A DNA stretch of 39,332 nucleotides from the NCBI GenBank assembly GCA_029553165.1, contig JAKPCT010000191.1, positions 1 through 39,332 of the forward strand. The letters are read 5' to 3'. Positions 23,587-32,939 of this stretch are shown one piece after another. The position numbers and the translations under genes were made by a program. Every line of letters starts with the position of its first letter. The stretch's first letter is position 1. The notes under the pieces were generated by a model. That model was not told the origin of the DNA. It searched no databases and saw only the letters and a list, made by a program, of their open reading frames with translations. Source of the stretch: Bacillota bacterium (lineage in GTDB: Bacteria > Bacillota > UBA4882 > UBA8346).

Positions 23587-25416
23587 TCACTCCACTGTTA
23601 CACTCTTCGCTAAATTTCGTGGTTTATCAACATCACAGCCTCTTGCTTTCGCAGCATAATAGGAGAACAGCTGTAACGGCACTACTGATAAGATCGGCGT
23701 CATTAACGGATGGGTTTTTGGAATGTGCAGCACATAATCAACCGACTTAGCGGTCTCATGATCGCCGGCCATCGCCAACGCAACAACCGTCGCTTCACGT
23801 GCTTTAACCTCTTTAATATTACTAATCATCTTATCATAAAGATCTCCCTGGGTAACCAAGGCAAAGACCGGCACACCTTCAACGATCAACGCCAATGTTC
23901 CGTGTTTTAATTCTCCTGCCGCATAAGCCTCGGCATGGATATACGAGATCTCTTTCAGCTTTAATGAACCCTCCAGTGAAACGGCATAATCAAGGCCACG
24001 ACCGATGAAGAAAATATTTTCGCAATTTTTAAAGTCTTCAGCAAACTCTTTGATCTTCGTCTCAGTATTGAGAACTTTTTCAACCTGAACATCAATCTCG
24101 GTCAAGGCATCAATCATACTAATCCGATCCGTTTCCGCTAAAGTTCCGCGGGCATCACCCAAGTAAATTGCCAGTAAATAAAGGGATAGAAGCTGCGTAG
24201 TATACGCTTTAGTCGAAGCAACCGCAATCTCCGGACCGGCCAAGGTTAAGATCAGATCATCAGCTTCCCGGGCAACCGAACTGCCAACCACATTAGTGAT
24301 CGCTAATACCCTTGAACCCAATCGTTTCGCTTCTCTTAATCCGGCTAACGTATCCGCAGTCTCTCCTGACTGTGAGATAATGATTGTTAACGAGTTTTCC
24401 TTTACAATCGGATCACGGTAGCGAAACTCTGAAGCTAAATCAGCTTCGACCGGAATCCGTACTAATTTCTCAATTAAATATTTACCGACTAAACCGGCAT
24501 GATATGCTGTGCCACAGGCGACAATATGAATCTTTTCAAGTTGATTTATAAACTCCTGTGACAAATTAACCTGTGGTAACACCACTTTTTTGGTCTGGCG
24601 ATCAATTTTACCTGTTAAGGTATCTCTAATTGCCCGCGGTTGCTCATGGATCTCTTTTAACATGAAGTCTTCATAACCGCCTTTTTCGGCAGCCTCAACA
24701 TCCCACTGGACATGAAACGGTTTTTTAGCGACAATATTACCACTAAAATCAGTTACTGTAACACTTCCGGCAGTAACTACCGCCATTTCACCGTCTTCTA
24801 AAATAATAATCTCACGGGTATACGGGAGCACGGCCGGAATATCCGAAGCAACATAATTTTCGCCCTGCCCGATTCCAATAATTAACGGGCTCGCCTTACG
24901 GGCAACCACCATTTGCTCCTTATGCTCCTCACATAAAATGACAATTGCAAATGCACCTTCCATCTTAGCCAGTGCTTGTTTAACTGCAGCTAAGAGATCC
25001 CCTTGGTAAAACTCCTCAATCAAATGCGGAATTACTTCGGTATCAGTTTCCGAATTAAAAATATGACCTTTCTCCTGCAACCATTCTTTTAATTCTTGAA
25101 AATTCTCAATGATACCATTGTGAACGACCGAAAACTTTTTATTGCAATCATTATGAGGATGAGCATTACGATTTGAAGGTCTGCCATGAGTTGCCCACCG
25201 GGTGTGCCCAATCCCAATCACTCCGGCAACCGGCTGTACTAAAAGCATCTCCTCCAACTTAGCCAAGCGGCCAACCGTCTTCACGGTCTTCAACTTACTT
25301 TCTTCATAAACGGTTATACCTGCAGAATCATACCCGCGATATTCCAAGCGTTTTAAGCCATCAATTAAGACCGGAACGGCATTATTATTTCCTATATATC
25401 CGACAATACCGCACAT
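23587..25416 (-). CDS. glmS: glutamine--fructose-6-phosphate aminotransferase
   Basis: Makes glucosamine-6-phosphate, the first step to UDP-GlcNAc. The N-terminal nucleophile Cys2 is in MCGIVGYIGN. The glutaminase domain has GIGHTRWATHG and HPHNDCNKKFSVVHNGIIEN. Two SIS isomerase domains follow, with HIVACGTAYHAGLVGKY, SQSGETADTLAGLREAK and ASTKAYTTQLLSLYL, then the C-terminal KPRNLAKSVTVE. The 609 residues are full length. AGGAGGT precedes the ATG. Expression is under control of a glmS ribozyme in the leader, providing feedback by glucosamine-6-phosphate. glmM lies upstream and lgt downstream. Confidence 0.97.
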   Translation of the reverse strand: MCGIVGYIGNNNAVPVLIDGLKRLEYRGYDSAGITVYEESKLKTVKTVGRLAKLEEMLLVQPVAGVIGIGHTRWATHGRPSNRNAHPHNDCNKKFSVVHNGIIENFQELKEWLQEKGHIFNSETDTEVIPHLIEEFYQGDLLAAVKQALAKMEGAFAIVILCEEHKEQMVVARKASPLIIGIGQGENYVASDIPAVLPYTREIIILEDGEMAVVTAGSVTVTDFSGNIVAKKPFHVQWDVEAAEKGGYEDFMLKEIHEQPRAIRDTLTGKIDRQTKKVVLPQVNLSQEFINQLEKIHIVACGTAYHAGLVGKYLIEKLVRIPVEADLASEFRYRDPIVKENSLTIIISQSGETADTLAGLREAKRLGSRVLAITNVVGSSVAREADDLILTLAGPEIAVASTKAYTTQLLSLYLLAIYLGDARGTLAETDRISMIDALTEIDVQVEKVLNTETKIKEFAEDFKNCENIFFIGRGLDYAVSLEGSLKLKEISYIHAEAYAAGELKHGTLALIVEGVPVFALVTQGDLYDKMISNIKEVKAREATVVALAMAGDHETAKSVDYVLHIPKTHPLMTPILSVVPLQLFSYYAAKARGCDVDKPRNLAKSVTVE

Positions 25417-25544
25417 GCGATAATACCTCCTAAAATGTGATCAATTTATTGTTATTAATTTAGACAACACCAATAGACATCTCAATTATTGATTGAAATG
25501 CCTTGCTGGTTTCTAATTCGACTTCGCTTATTTCAGTTTACTAA

Positions 25545-25733
25545 AGCCCTATTGTCCCAATCATCACTGACGGATTTGTCAGGCTTCTAACGGTGGTAGT
25601 TCACCGGGGGTCACCCGCCGATTTGCAATGTACCAAACTGCTGCACATTGACTTCCGAGATCCCCCTCCTCGTCAACTCACGTAACTAATAGCAATTACT
25701 GATATTAGCTTATCTTCCGTGAGCCCTGGCGCT
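25545..25733 (-). ncRNA. glmS ribozyme/riboswitch
   Basis: Minus strand, in the 473-base gap between glmM and glmS. The cleavage-site sequence TTTTAGCGCC places cutting between A (25733) and G (25732). The P2 pairing CTCAC/GTGAG is followed by the hallmark GTTGACGAGG. A GGGGG/CCCCC pairing, ATCGGCGG, and a CCGGTG/CACCG stem follow, and GACAAATCCGTC forms the distal hairpin. Known members self-cleave with glucosamine-6-phosphate as cofactor. The 3' limit is approximate. From 25417 to 25544 only the glmS ribosome binding site is recognisable. Confidence 0.93.
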
Positions 25734-25819
25734 AAAATTTTTTACTCAAGTCTATGCTATCTCTCACCTCCAAAACTACTCTTCCTAGCAAAAACCCTCC
25801 TTTCATGCATTATAGAGCC

Positions 25820-25828
25820 ATTATAACA
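25820..25828 (-). promoter_or_regulatory. extended -10 promoter upstream of the glmS ribozyme
   Basis: Minus strand: TGTTATAAT, a TGn-extended perfect -10; no clear -35. It would give glmS a transcript independent of glmM, starting near 25813, about 80 bases before the ribozyme cleavage site. Confidence 0.6.
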
Positions 25829-25889
25829 TAACAATCAGTAAAAATATAGCGTTCGGGTAATTACCGATTGTTAATTTTTGGTTCTTAAT

Positions 25890-27233
25890 TTAGCCTTGCT
25901 CTCTTTTAATAACTGCAGCCACCTGCTTAACCAACTCGGTTATCACAGCTTCATCGGGGCCTTCAGCCATTACCCGGATCAATGGTTCCGTCCCTGATGC
26001 CCTCACAAATAAACGTCCCGTAGCGCCTAACTGTTGTTCAACTTCAGCAATTACCGCCTTAATTGCCTCATTGGTCTCCCAGCCTTCTTTATTGGTAACC
26101 CGGACATTCTCCAAAACTTGGGGAAAACGATTCATCTGGGATGCTAATTCGGACAGCTTTTTACCGGTTTCAACCATCACCGCAACCAGTTGCAGCGCTG
26201 TCATTACCCCATCACCGGTGGTATTCTTCTCATAAAAGATAATATGGCCTGATTGTTCTCCGCCCAATACCAGATTATGTTCCTTCAATGCTTCTAATAC
26301 GTAACGGTCGCCATTCGCTGTGATCACCACATCCGCATTGTGTTTACGGAAAGCTTCGATTAAACCAAGATTACTGTAAACAGTAACGGCAATCTTATTA
26401 TTGCGTAACTTACCTTCTTTCAAAAGCTGCAACCCACAGATGGTCATTATTTGGTCACCGTCAATCATCTGTCCTGTTTCATCAACGGCAATAATCCGAT
26501 CGGCATCCCCATCATGAGCAATCCCCAAATTTGCTTGCTGGGCTAAAACCTCTGCCCGTAACTGTTCGATATTGGTTGAGCCGCATTTCACATTGATCTT
26601 TGAACCGTCATTTTCGGCATTAAGCGCAATCACTTCGGCTCCTAACTCCTTCAGTACCGTTGGAGCCAGACGATATGCTGCACCATAGCCACAGTCAACC
26701 ACAATTTTTAATCCTTTAAAACTCCTGTTCACTGAAGATTGCAGATATTTTTGATACAAAGCAATCGCTTCATAGTTGGTGATGATTCGCCCAACACCTG
26801 TCCCAACAGGTCTGTTTATTGTCTCCAGTCTATTTTGATAAAGATCTTCGATCTCATCTTCAACAGCATCAGTCAGTTTAAATCCGCTAGAGTCAAAAAT
26901 TTTAATCCCATTATCTTCAACAGGATTATGAGAGGCCGAGATCATTACTCCGGCGTCAGCGCCTAATTCCCGACATAAATAGGCAACCCCAGGGGTTGGG
27001 ATTATTCCCAACAAAATAACATCGGCCCCGGTAGAAGTAATTCCGGCTGCCAATGCTGCTTCTAACATCTCCCCCGACAGTCTCGTATCCCTGCCGATGA
27101 TGATCTTTGTCCTACGGCCATCATTATTTGAAAAATAGCCTCCTGTAGCTCTTCCTAATCCAAAAGCCAACTCCGGAGTTAAACTTTGATTAGCAACTCC
27201 CCGTACGCCATCAGTACCAAATAATCTTCCCAA
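25890..27233 (-). CDS. glmM: phosphoglucosamine mutase
   Basis: Interconverts glucosamine-6-phosphate and glucosamine-1-phosphate. All motifs are intact: FGTDGVRG at the N-terminus, the phosphoserine loop MISASHNPVEDNGIK, the metal loop AHDGDADRIIAVDE, the sugar loop GGEQSGHIIF and the phosphate loop VRASGTEPLIRVM. It has 447 residues, starting at TTG 27231-27233 (MGRLFGTDG), 8 bases after GAGGAGG; a longer GTG-started frame would place the ribosome binding site inside the gene. It lies 39 bases after the FAD oxidoreductase gene. Confidence 0.96.
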   Translation of the reverse strand: MGRLFGTDGVRGVANQSLTPELAFGLGRATGGYFSNNDGRRTKIIIGRDTRLSGEMLEAALAAGITSTGADVILLGIIPTPGVAYLCRELGADAGVMISASHNPVEDNGIKIFDSSGFKLTDAVEDEIEDLYQNRLETINRPVGTGVGRIITNYEAIALYQKYLQSSVNRSFKGLKIVVDCGYGAAYRLAPTVLKELGAEVIALNAENDGSKINVKCGSTNIEQLRAEVLAQQANLGIAHDGDADRIIAVDETGQMIDGDQIMTICGLQLLKEGKLRNNKIAVTVYSNLGLIEAFRKHNADVVITANGDRYVLEALKEHNLVLGGEQSGHIIFYEKNTTGDGVMTALQLVAVMVETGKKLSELASQMNRFPQVLENVRVTNKEGWETNEAIKAVIAEVEQQLGATGRLFVRASGTEPLIRVMAEGPDEAVITELVKQVAAVIKREQG

Positions 27234-27272
27234 GAATGATTCCTCCTCAATGATCACATCTGTTTTATATTA

Positions 27273-28874
27273 TCAATCATATTTTGCAATAATCGACTCC
27301 GCAACCTTCCAGCCATCCACCGCCGAGCTGATAATCCCTCCGGCATATCCGGCCCCTTCACCGCAAGGATAAAGTCCGAAAACAGTTTCTGATTCTAATT
27401 TTTCATTCCGGACAATTCTCACTGGAGCTGAAGTCCGTGTTTCTACCCCGGTCAATACTGCTTCTGACCAGTCAAAGCCTTTTAATTTGGTCCCAAAATA
27501 TTTAATACCGTCGCTAATCGCTTCACAGAGTTCTTTGGGTAAAAGCTCCCAGAGATTTGCTCTGGTTACTCCGGGTTTATAGGTTGGATATAACTGTTTA
27601 AAATCACTATTTACCTGATGCTTAATAAAATCACCCACTGTTTGAACCGGTGCAAAATAGTTGCCTCCACCTAGTTCAAATGCCAGTTGTTCCAGTTTAA
27701 TCTGAAAATTCATTCCTGCTAAGGGAGTATTCTCTTTAAAGTCGGTCTCATTAACCGTAACAATTATTGCCGCATTCGCAATCAGCGAATCACGTGCATG
27801 ATAACTCATTCCGTTAGTCACAACACCGCCAACTGTCGATGTTGCCCCGACAACCTGCCCCCCGGGGCACATACAGAAGGAGTAAACGCCACGATTACTT
27901 CCAGGATGTTTATAGGTTAAATGATACTCTGCCGGAGTCAGGTTTTTATGGCCGGCAAACCTACCATATTGAGCCCGGTCAATCAATTCTTGAGGGTGCT
28001 CAATCCGCAGCCCGACAGCAAACGGTTTTGCAATAATCTTGATCCCTTTATTATATAACAGTTGGTAGAGATCCCTGGCGCTGTTTCCAACAGCCAAAAT
28101 CAGATCATCAGTACGATAACTATCACTATTATTTATTGCGACTGTAACTATTTTATTATCAACGACTGAAAAATCAGTTAATTTTTGATTAAACTTTATT
28201 TCACCGCCGTTTTCAGTAATCATTCTTTCAATATTACTTACTACTTCACGCAATAAGTCAGTACCAATATGCGGGTACTGCCAATAAGCAATCTCTGCCG
28301 GAGCACCTGCTTTAATTAAATAATCGATTATTTGAGCAGTATATGGACTTTTGATTCTGGTTGTTAACTTTCCATCAGAAAATGTACCAGCCCCACCGAG
28401 ACCATACTGAATATTTGACTCCGGATCCAGCTTCCCGGTTTCCCAAAAACAACTTACTTTATCAATCCGTGCGGTCATTCCTTCGCCACGTTCAAAAATG
28501 ATCGGTCTTAATCCCGCTAAAGACAACCTTAAACCAGCAAAAAGACCGGCTGGACCTGCTCCAACAATTACCGGTCTATTCTTCACGGATTGAATTTTTT
28601 TGGGGCTTACCAAAAGCGGTTTTGGCTCTTCAATCACTGTCAAGTCGGGATTATTGACAAGGAGCGCTTCTAGTGCGGAGGTGTCAAGATTAAGCTTAAT
28701 CTGTAATGAGTAAATAAATGTTAGTTTTTTATGCCGTGCATCTAATGATTTTCGTCTAATCTTAATTTCGATAATATCAGACACGATAATCTTCAATTTT
28801 GCAGCAACAATTTCTTTTAATTGCCTTTCATCTGTTTCAAGTGATACAGCTATTTGATTGACTGATAACCACAT
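27273..28874 (-). CDS. NAD(P)/FAD-dependent oxidoreductase (COG2509-type)
   Basis: An uncharacterised flavoprotein of 533 residues. An N-terminal domain of about 95 residues (beginning MWLSVNQIAVSLETDERQL, rich in Lys) precedes the Rossmann FAD site PVIVGAGPAGLFAGLRLSLA (GAGPAG at 105-110) and IFERGEG. The middle has YGLGGAGTFSDGKLTTRIKS, typical of this family, and VYSFCMCPGGQVVGATS. The C-terminal FAD motif is LYPCGEGAGYAGGIISSAVDG. The reaction is unknown. It occupies the position between cdaA and glmM where cdaR usually lies, with a 4-base gap to cdaA and a ribosome binding site inside the end of cdaA. Confidence 0.88.
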   Translation of the reverse strand: MWLSVNQIAVSLETDERQLKEIVAAKLKIIVSDIIEIKIRRKSLDARHKKLTFIYSLQIKLNLDTSALEALLVNNPDLTVIEEPKPLLVSPKKIQSVKNRPVIVGAGPAGLFAGLRLSLAGLRPIIFERGEGMTARIDKVSCFWETGKLDPESNIQYGLGGAGTFSDGKLTTRIKSPYTAQIIDYLIKAGAPAEIAYWQYPHIGTDLLREVVSNIERMITENGGEIKFNQKLTDFSVVDNKIVTVAINNSDSYRTDDLILAVGNSARDLYQLLYNKGIKIIAKPFAVGLRIEHPQELIDRAQYGRFAGHKNLTPAEYHLTYKHPGSNRGVYSFCMCPGGQVVGATSTVGGVVTNGMSYHARDSLIANAAIIVTVNETDFKENTPLAGMNFQIKLEQLAFELGGGNYFAPVQTVGDFIKHQVNSDFKQLYPTYKPGVTRANLWELLPKELCEAISDGIKYFGTKLKGFDWSEAVLTGVETRTSAPVRIVRNEKLESETVFGLYPCGEGAGYAGGIISSAVDGWKVAESIIAKYD

Positions 28875-28878
28875 CTTC

Positions 28879-29700
28879 TTAAACTACCTCGGTCTTTGAA
28901 TTACTATTAGTCACCGGATCATTTATAGCATTAACCGGTTTAATTAATTCATGCAGTTTCTGAATGAGCTTTTCTTTAGTAAAGTCACGCTCCAAGATCC
29001 CATGATGTGCAATCGAGATACTACCAGTCTCCTCGGAAACAATAATTGCTAAGGCATCACTCTGGGTAGCCAGACTAAGCCCAGCCCGGTGACGGCTTCC
29101 TAACTCTTGGGGTAATTTCAGTTCATTATCCAAAGGCAAAAAGCAACCTGCTGCCTGAATCCGGTTATCCTTAATTACGATTGCTCCATCATGGAGGGGA
29201 GAATTACCATAGAAGATCTGCTCAATTAAGATCTTCGATAAAACAGCATCAATATACAAACCTGATTGATGGACGACTGTTAATGGATTCTCCTGTTCAA
29301 TCACGATTAAAGCGCCGATCCGTTTCTTCGCTAAACTATTGGCTCCTTCCGCAATTATATCAATACTTTCTGAGGCAATCAACGGCGTTTTAATAAACCA
29401 TCGAACCATTGGGTTTTTCCGGCCTAAAGCTTCTAATGCCCTTTTTAGTTCACTTTGGAAAATAATAGGAATGGCAACAATTAAAATCAACAATAATTGT
29501 TCCAACAACTGAGTAAATAACGTCAACTGTAAATAACGGCTTGAAGCAAATATAATAAAAAGGATTATTAACCCATTAATAAAAAAAATACCTTTCGTCC
29601 CCCGCATAACCTTAAATAAAGCCCGCAAAACACTGAAGACTAAAATAAGGTCCAGTAAGGTCCGAAAAATATTTCGATACTCAATCAAAAATTTTAACAA
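28879..29700 (-). CDS. cdaA: diadenylate cyclase CdaA
   Basis: Synthesises c-di-AMP from two ATP; membrane-bound. Three N-terminal hydrophobic helices (LLDLILVFSVLRALF, GIFFINGLIILFIIFA, LLLILIVAIPIIF) precede the DAC domain. Its catalytic DGA is at 171-173 (PLHDGAIVI) and RHRA at 203-206 (LGSRHRAGLSL). The length of 273 is usual. TTG start with GGGGTG 6 bases upstream. c-di-AMP controls osmolyte and potassium transport and is linked to peptidoglycan precursor supply; the glmM neighbour fits this, but no cdaR (YbbR) gene is present. Confidence 0.96.
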   Translation of the reverse strand: MLKFLIEYRNIFRTLLDLILVFSVLRALFKVMRGTKGIFFINGLIILFIIFASSRYLQLTLFTQLLEQLLLILIVAIPIIFQSELKRALEALGRKNPMVRWFIKTPLIASESIDIIAEGANSLAKKRIGALIVIEQENPLTVVHQSGLYIDAVLSKILIEQIFYGNSPLHDGAIVIKDNRIQAAGCFLPLDNELKLPQELGSRHRAGLSLATQSDALAIIVSEETGSISIAHHGILERDFTKEKLIQKLHELIKPVNAINDPVTNSNSKTEVV

Positions 29701-29733
29701 CAGCTACACCCCAATACAAATCTTCATATTTCT

Positions 29734-30621
29734 CTATTTAATAAAATCTACCGCAAATGAAAGCCGGTGTGTATTCCCCAGATCGCCGGCACAATAAGCA
29801 TAATCAAATTGATAATTATCCTTCTTAAGCCCAATTCCTGCTGTAAAATCATCCTCTCTTAGACCGCTGCGGAGCGTCAAATACTGATTAAGTTCATACT
29901 CAAATCCTAAATGTCCCTGCGAAAAATCGTCAGCCTTCTCATATTCATATAATACTAACCAATTATTATTCTTATAAGCCAAACCAATTCGATAATTGGT
30001 TGGTACTTCTTCACGATACCCATTACTCCACTCGATCTCCGGGCTGATTATATCTTGCAAGGTTATTCCCAGCAGCAACTCTTCAGTCAACTCACGCTGA
30101 ATTCCAAGGTCCACACTAAAAACACTCCCTGAAGCTGTCGGCAATTCTTTCTCCAGATACTTAGCCGTAATCCCAACCCGCCATCCCCGAAGGTCAATTC
30201 CATATCCAAGATAAAATACGTCGGCTGATGCATCATCTTTACCAAGATATTGACTATCCTTATAGATTAAAATCCCCGGGGTAGAGATACGTAAATAACT
30301 GAGACCAATACTACCATATTTCAGTGGAGTCGCCCAACCTAAGTAATCATAGTTCGTCCCTAAGAAGAGCTCCGAATGCATAGCATTAAAATTCGTATGC
30401 TCTAAAGCTCCTAATCCTGCTGGATTCCAATAGGTAGCAGTGGCATCATTAACAATTACTCCATAAGCGCCACCCAACGCAAATGCCCTGGCTCCAACAC
30501 CAAATCGCAACTCAGGTGCTGCACCTCCTGCAGTGCCTTGTTCGGCCAAAACTACCGCAACCATTAGGCTATTGAGCATCGCTAATATTATGAATAATGA
30601 GATAACCAACATTTTTTTCAT
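29734..30621 (-). CDS. PorV/PorQ-like (UPF0164) outer-membrane protein
   Basis: An exported protein of about 295 residues. The signal peptide MKKMLVISLFIILAMLNSLM ends near VVLAEQ. The mature N-terminus has the family hallmark GVGARAFALGGAYGVIVNDA followed by TATYWNPAGLGAL. Repeated amphipathic strands (LGWATPLKYGSIGLSYLRI, RVGITAKYL, FSVDLGIQ, YRIGLAYKN) indicate a beta-barrel like PorV/FadL-type proteins. It implies an outer membrane. ATG start after AGGAAGAG. It sits between a lipoprotein gene and cdaA in one unit; the cargo is unknown. Confidence 0.82.
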   Translation of the reverse strand: MKKMLVISLFIILAMLNSLMVAVVLAEQGTAGGAAPELRFGVGARAFALGGAYGVIVNDATATYWNPAGLGALEHTNFNAMHSELFLGTNYDYLGWATPLKYGSIGLSYLRISTPGILIYKDSQYLGKDDASADVFYLGYGIDLRGWRVGITAKYLEKELPTASGSVFSVDLGIQRELTEELLLGITLQDIISPEIEWSNGYREEVPTNYRIGLAYKNNNWLVLYEYEKADDFSQGHLGFEYELNQYLTLRSGLREDDFTAGIGLKKDNYQFDYAYCAGDLGNTHRLSFAVDFIK

Positions 30622-30691
30622 CAAGATCTCTTCCTCTTCTTTTTATTTATTACCTGAACCAATAACGATACTTAAGAAGCCAATCAATAAT

Positions 30692-31066
30692 CTAATCACG
30701 CGGAGGGTCTGGCACAATAATTGCATCAATCACGAATTCATTGCTGGTATTTAAAGTCACCCGATACGTTTGTAGATCCCGGTAACCATTTTGCTCAATA
30801 TAATAATTACCGGTAAAGACATCAGTAAAAATTACCAGTCCCTGTGTATCAGTTAGTTGATAAGCTGTAGCTACCCGGTCAGTGGCTGAATCGATCAGAC
30901 AAACGCTAACATTTGCAACTGGTTTTTTTTCATCATCAACTACATAGACAATTACCATTGCAGTTGAGACGCCGCCCCCGCCGCCTCCGCCACCACCGCC
31001 ACAGCCAGGTAATAATGAAAAAAAGAGAAAGAACAGTATTATTGTGGTTATTCGCTTCAGAACCAT
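30692..31066 (-). CDS. lipoprotein with Gly-rich linker and carboxypeptidase-regulatory-like (Ig) domain
   Basis: A short exported lipoprotein of 124 residues. The signal ITTIILFFLFFSLLPGC contains the lipobox LPGC. After the lipidated Cys comes a run of about ten glycines, then a beta-sandwich of the CarboxypepD_reg-like type: VIVYVVDDEKKPVANVSVCL, TDTQGLVIFTDVFTGNYYIE and a last strand VIDAIIVPDPP. Such domains mediate surface attachment or binding. GGGAGGG lies 7 bases before the ATG. It heads the operon that ends with lgt, whose product would lipidate it. Confidence 0.82.
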   Translation of the reverse strand: MVLKRITTIILFFLFFSLLPGCGGGGGGGGGGVSTAMVIVYVVDDEKKPVANVSVCLIDSATDRVATAYQLTDTQGLVIFTDVFTGNYYIEQNGYRDLQTYRVTLNTSNEFVIDAIIVPDPPRD

Positions 31067-31232
31067 CGCGCTACCCTCCCTGCATCGGCAACCGGTTCAA
31101 ATTACTTACACATAATATTTAATCGACATCTTTTTAATAAAAACTTAGTACTGTATTTTACTTCCATGTGTAAAACTATAAATTTGACATTATCATTTAA
31201 ATTCCTTTAGCTTCATCTATGAAAAACAAAAA

Positions 31233-31258
31233 AATACTCCAGTGATAACCGGAGTATT
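31233..31258 (-). terminator. intrinsic terminator of the NCS2 permease gene
   Basis: AATACTCC (31233-31240) pairs with GGAGTATT (31251-31258), and the minus strand continues into TTTTTTGTTTTT. Confidence 0.82.
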
Positions 31259-31278
31259 TACCAATTTTCATTTTTTTC

Positions 31279-32652
31279 TTAATGCGGTACAATTGCAAAT
31301 CTTAAGATAAACAAGATCGCTAATACATAAGCTATCGGATGGACCTCTTTTGCCTTACCGCTACAAATCTTTAAAACCGGATAAGCGATTAATCCTGCAG
31401 CAATACCGGTCGCAATACTGTAAGCAAATGGCATCAAGGTGATCGTTAAAAAGGCCGGTATTCCTTCAGAGATATCTTCAAACTCAACATACTTAATTGA
31501 ACTCATCATTAATACACCGACAACTATCAGCGCCGGCGCTGTAGCCGCTGACGGAATAAATCCTAATAACGGCGCAAAGAATATTGCCACAATAAATAGA
31601 ATACCGGTTACCACTGATGTTAATCCGGTTTTACCACCTTCAGAAATACCGGCAGCACTCTCGATGTAGGTTGTTACCGTTGAAGTACCGAGACATGCAC
31701 CTACCGCAGTCGCAACCGCATCAGCCATCATTGCTTTCTTCATCCGTGGTAAATTGCCTTCAGCGTCAAGCATATTGGCCTTTCTGGCAGTTCCCAGTAA
31801 AGTTCCAAGCGTATCAAACATATCCACCAAAAAGAATGCTATTATGACTGTAAATGAATTAAATAACACTCCCCAAATATTTTGACCGTTTAACCCCAAT
31901 AACCCATTAAAATCAAACTTCCAAAAAGTCGGAGCCATACTTGGGAGCGTAAAACTCCATTTTAAACCTGCTAAATTGGTAATTCCAAATGGAATCGCAA
32001 TGATTGAAGAGATAATTATTCCAATCAAAATTGCGCCACGAACTTTTAACAGCATCAAAATACCAATAATTAACATGCCAATCAGTGCTACCACTGCGCT
32101 TCGAACATCCGGTGAATTAAATTTTGAAAAATCAATTAACTGCACTAACGTCGCCGGATTTGCAACAATAATTTTCGCATTAGCCATTCCAATCAAGGCG
32201 ATGAATAACCCAATTCCAGCAGTAATTGCATACTTGATATTTGCAGGGATCGCCTTTACAATCTGCTCCCGCAATCCAAAAATCGTGATTAAAATAAATA
32301 TTATACCGGAGATGAAAACAGCTGCTAATGCCTGATTAAATGTATAACCCATTCCTAATATTATAGTATATGTAAAAAAGGCATTTAAACCCATACCTGG
32401 AGCCTGCGCAAACGGCAACCGCGCATATAACCCCATAATTAATGTTCCAATCGCTGCCGAAATACATGTTGCCATGAAGATACTACCTTTAATTGCTTCG
32501 GCATCCGGTTTGCCTTCAAATGGTACCCCAAGAATTGAAGGATTTACAAAAATGATGTACGCCATTGTAATAAAGGTAGTAATACCGGCAATAATTTCCG
32601 TCCTTACCGTTGACTTACTTTCGGATATCCCAAAATACTTGTCCAAATTCAT
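31279..32652 (-). CDS. NCS2-family (AzgA-like) purine permease
   Basis: A proton-coupled nucleobase transporter of about 457 residues, of the AzgA/PbuG group that imports adenine, guanine or hypoxanthine. The N-terminus MNLDKYFGISESKSTVRTEI runs into GITTFITMAYIIFVNPSIL, the AzgA signature. FAQAPGMGLNAFFTYTIILG and VDMFDTLGTLLGTARKAN follow, with the substrate-site acidic residues of this group. More than ten hydrophobic segments are visible. ATG 32650-32652 is preferred over an adjacent TTG by GGAGG spacing. The hpt gene upstream uses the imported bases, although a terminator separates them. Confidence 0.93.
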   Translation of the reverse strand: MNLDKYFGISESKSTVRTEIIAGITTFITMAYIIFVNPSILGVPFEGKPDAEAIKGSIFMATCISAAIGTLIMGLYARLPFAQAPGMGLNAFFTYTIILGMGYTFNQALAAVFISGIIFILITIFGLREQIVKAIPANIKYAITAGIGLFIALIGMANAKIIVANPATLVQLIDFSKFNSPDVRSAVVALIGMLIIGILMLLKVRGAILIGIIISSIIAIPFGITNLAGLKWSFTLPSMAPTFWKFDFNGLLGLNGQNIWGVLFNSFTVIIAFFLVDMFDTLGTLLGTARKANMLDAEGNLPRMKKAMMADAVATAVGACLGTSTVTTYIESAAGISEGGKTGLTSVVTGILFIVAIFFAPLLGFIPSAATAPALIVVGVLMMSSIKYVEFEDISEGIPAFLTITLMPFAYSIATGIAAGLIAYPVLKICSGKAKEVHPIAYVLAILFILRFAIVPH

Positions 32653-32766
32653 CAATCAATCATCCTCCCTATTTTGTTGGTTAGTTTGTATAATTTTAAC
32701 TCAAATATCCCCCCTCTACCTGATGTGGACATCTATTCTTATGTAATTTTAAACCTAAATCATAAA

Positions 32767-32801
32767 AAAACCCGGTAGAGATAGTTATTCCGCCGAGTTT
32801 T
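32767..32801 (-). terminator. intrinsic terminator between hpt and the NCS2 gene
   Basis: AAAACCCGG (32767-32775) pairs with CCGAGTTTT (32793-32801) with one G-U pair, then TTTTTTT on the minus strand. It lies about 140 bases past hpt, so it may instead be part of the NCS2 leader. The 284-base gap otherwise shows nothing clear. Confidence 0.7.
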
Positions 32802-32939
32802 TAATAATCATTTGAATTTTTGAATAATCTACTTTCATAGCTCACCATATCATTCATCATTTACTTTCTTTCTTCTTTTGGAGAGACTCATAAAAATATT
32901 CCATCAATATAGTATCAAAAATCATCTTCCCAGTCAATT

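Noticed and set aside
32656-32939. Possible purine riboswitch before the NCS2 permease (TGATATGG and CTCTACCGGG on the minus strand)
   Set aside because: The two fragments are not spaced as in the aptamer, and the third conserved part and P1 pairing are missing. The second fragment is part of a terminator stem.
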